A stretch of 6,613 bases of DNA from Clostridiales bacterium (GTDB lineage: Bacteria > Bacillota > Clostridia > Christensenellales > Borkfalkiaceae), in the NCBI GenBank assembly GCA_021635425.1, contig JAJWOJ010000116.1:1-6613 (forward strand), read 5' to 3'. Shown here in pieces: positions 5,589 through 6,613 of the stretch. Within the stretch, counting starts at the first letter, position 1; each line of letters starts with the position of its first letter. The notes below the pieces were generated by a model. That model was not told the DNA's origin and ran no database searches. It saw only the letters and a list, made by a program, of their open reading frames with translations. A program made the translations under genes and the position numbers.

Positions 5589-5651
5589 TTAAGTCTGAAC
5601 ATATATAACCGTTATTTTGATTCCGATTATTTTTAAGCGTGGCGATATTGT
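5589..5651. other. Short AT-rich gap between the IS remnant and the regulator gene
   Basis: These 63 bases hold no ORF, no left IS end and no convincing terminator for the leftward regulator gene. ATAACCGTTAT (near 5610) is a small palindrome without a T tract on either side. It probably marks the deletion junction that removed the rest of the IS. Confidence 0.5.
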
Positions 5652-6476
5652 CTACTTTTTGCGGTAATGGTTCGGAGAGTTGCCTGTTATGGATTTGAAG
5701 GTTTTGAAAAAATGAGGGTAGTCGGGCATGCCGACTTTTTCGGCTATTTGCTGAATCGGTAAGTCGGTAGTCTTAATCAGGTATTTCGCCTCCATGATTC
5801 TCTTCTGAACGATGTACGCTTTCGGCGCAATGCCTTTTGCGTTTTTTATAATTGTGTAAAGTTGTTTCTGCGACAGATAAAAATGCGAGCAGAGCGACTG
5901 TATGCTTATGTCTTCCGATAGGTGTTCCTGCAAATAATCGTCGAAAATATCAATAAAGTTGTTCTGACTGATAAGTATGATTTTTTGAGACAATGCATAC
6001 TCGAACAGAGCGTAAATAAGCGTTTCTATCGCGTTGAACTTTTCTTCCGTGAAATACGGAATATCTTTGAACGTTCTCATCATCTCGTCGTACGGCGCAC
6101 CCGTTTCGTTGCAATATTCGCTTATTCTCTTTTCGATTTTCCCTTCGTCTTCTTTAGTTTTAAACGGACCTACGATAACGAAGCCGTAAGTCTTGTTGTT
6201 ATGCGAAAGCCTGAAAGACAGTTCCGTAAGTCCGAAATGACAGTTGTATTTCAGAGACTGTTTATTGTTGTTTAAACACGTCATAAACGAATTCGAATCG
6301 GACTCGTCGCATTTTTCCTTGAGATGTTTCTTTATGAGCGCGCAGAACGGCGAACCCGGCGAAGTGCATGCGCACGTCCCTTGAAACTCCTCGTTGTAGA
6401 ACGTTATGGAAGCGTTTACCAACAATCTCAGTTTTGAAAAAAGTTTTGCGAAACACTCGAAATCAAAAGTTACCAT
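5652..6476 (-). CDS. AraC-family transcriptional regulator with PocR sensory domain
   Basis: From the ATG at 6474-6476 the product has 274 residues. Residues 5-165 match a PocR-type ligand-binding domain: FAKLFSKLRLLVNASITFY, a cysteine-rich stretch CACTSPGSPFC (35-45), Cys56, YNCHFGLTE (77-85) and YGFVIVGPF (97-105). Residues 175-274 form an AraC/XylS DNA-binding domain with two helix-turn-helices, at about 190-212 and 239-262, ending in the typical GNSPNHYRK. PocR domains are PAS-like sensors; the namesake Salmonella PocR controls propanediol and cobalamin genes. The ligand here is unknown. The frame stays open to an ATG at 6590, but the extra 38 residues do not resemble the family and would place a near-consensus promoter inside the gene, so the shorter start is preferred. 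There is no Shine-Dalgarno at either start. The regulator probably acts on its own promoter and on a divergent gene beyond the right edge. Confidence 0.85.
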   Translation of the reverse strand: MVTFDFECFAKLFSKLRLLVNASITFYNEEFQGTCACTSPGSPFCALIKKHLKEKCDESDSNSFMTCLNNNKQSLKYNCHFGLTELSFRLSHNNKTYGFVIVGPFKTKEDEGKIEKRISEYCNETGAPYDEMMRTFKDIPYFTEEKFNAIETLIYALFEYALSQKIILISQNNFIDIFDDYLQEHLSEDISIQSLCSHFYLSQKQLYTIIKNAKGIAPKAYIVQKRIMEAKYLIKTTDLPIQQIAEKVGMPDYPHFFKTFKSITGNSPNHYRKK

Positions 6477-6482
6477 GTTCAC

Positions 6483-6511
6483 ATTGTAACATAAAAAGTC
6501 GGACATGTCAA
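6483..6511 (-). promoter_or_regulatory. Promoter of the PocR-AraC gene, possibly giving a leaderless mRNA
   Basis: On the - strand, TTGACA (6506-6511) and TACAAT (6483-6488) are separated by 17 bases, with an extended -10 TG just upstream of the second hexamer. The standard start, seven bases after the -10, falls at 6476, the A of the preferred ATG. This would give an mRNA with no 5' leader, which agrees with the lack of a Shine-Dalgarno sequence. Confidence 0.75.
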
Positions 6512-6586
6512 TGTCGGAATAATTTTTTTGTTTCATTTTCCGCGAAAGGTATAAAAAGACAATAAAATTATCTGTTTTGTCAATGT
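6506..6586. repeat. 9-bp direct repeat TGTCAATGT, two copies 72 bp apart
   Basis: TGTCAATGT occurs at 6506-6514 and 6578-6586. The first covers the -35 of the regulator promoter; the second overlaps the -35 of the candidate rightward promoter. A start-to-start spacing of 72 bp is close to seven helical turns. The copies may be operator half-sites for the adjacent AraC-type protein. Chance recurrence of a 9-mer is not excluded. Confidence 0.4.
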
Positions 6587-6612
6587 ACAAAAAAGCTTGC
6601 GGGTGTTATAAT
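6584..6612 (+). promoter_or_regulatory. Candidate divergent promoter pointing out of the window
   Basis: TGTACA (6584-6589, four of six consensus bases) and TATAAT (6607-6612, perfect) are 17 bases apart, with TG at 6604-6605 forming an extended -10. Transcription would start beyond the window, to the right, away from the regulator gene. The weak -35 fits an activator-dependent promoter. Confidence 0.6.
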
Positions 6613-6613
6613 G

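Noticed and set aside
5922..6275. 117-residue + strand open frame opposite the AraC-type regulator
   Set aside because: It is antisense to a well-supported gene and has no recognisable domain.
1..6613. CRISPR array, riboswitch or replication origin
   Set aside because: I looked for regularly spaced repeats, conserved riboswitch cores and DnaA-box clusters. None was evident by eye.

Overview
The window looks like chromosomal DNA from a low-to-moderate-GC Bacillota (Clostridia-like) bacterium. The basis is gene content and family resemblance: adjacent yidC and jag/khpB, an IMPACT/YigZ protein, RecX, a biotin ligase with no N-terminal helix-turn-helix, and a PocR-AraC regulator. Promoters are of the TTGACA/TATAAT type. 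The assignment below phylum is inference, because no rRNA or marker search was possible.

Layout. (1) 1-2630, + strand: the 3' part of yidC (membrane protein insertase, cut by the window start) and jag/khpB (RNA-binding protein), ending at a strong intrinsic terminator. (2) 2720-4672, + strand: three housekeeping-type genes, a YigZ/IMPACT family protein, recX and a stand-alone biotin-protein ligase whose start overlaps the recX end by 20 bases. (3) 4779-5138: a textbook sigma-70-type promoter drives a tRNA-Leu(UAA) with encoded CCA and a strong terminator. A second, broken copy of the tRNA 3' end follows, interrupted by an 81-base hairpin-forming insert and closed by its own terminator. (4) 5168-5588, - strand: the right-end remnant of an IS3-family (IS150-like) insertion sequence, with a terminal inverted repeat and the C-terminal part of orfB. 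(5) 5652-6476, - strand: a PocR-domain AraC-family regulator, with a strong promoter and a probable divergent promoter pointing out of the right edge.

How it fits together. The left two thirds is conserved core genome: membrane protein insertion plus an RNA-binding partner, then DNA-repair modulation and biotinylation. The tRNA-Leu marks a boundary. To its right lie a duplicated tRNA 3' end, a decayed IS and a sensor-regulator that probably controls a divergent gene beyond the window. This is the usual look of accessory DNA placed behind a tRNA gene.

I see no CRISPR array, no rRNA and no clear novel multi-gene system. The most unusual signals are the broken tRNA 3'-end copy with its structured insert, an approximately 250-residue insertion in the YidC core, an atypical biotinyl-AMP-binding loop in the biotin ligase, and a regulator promoter positioned so that its mRNA would begin at the AUG.
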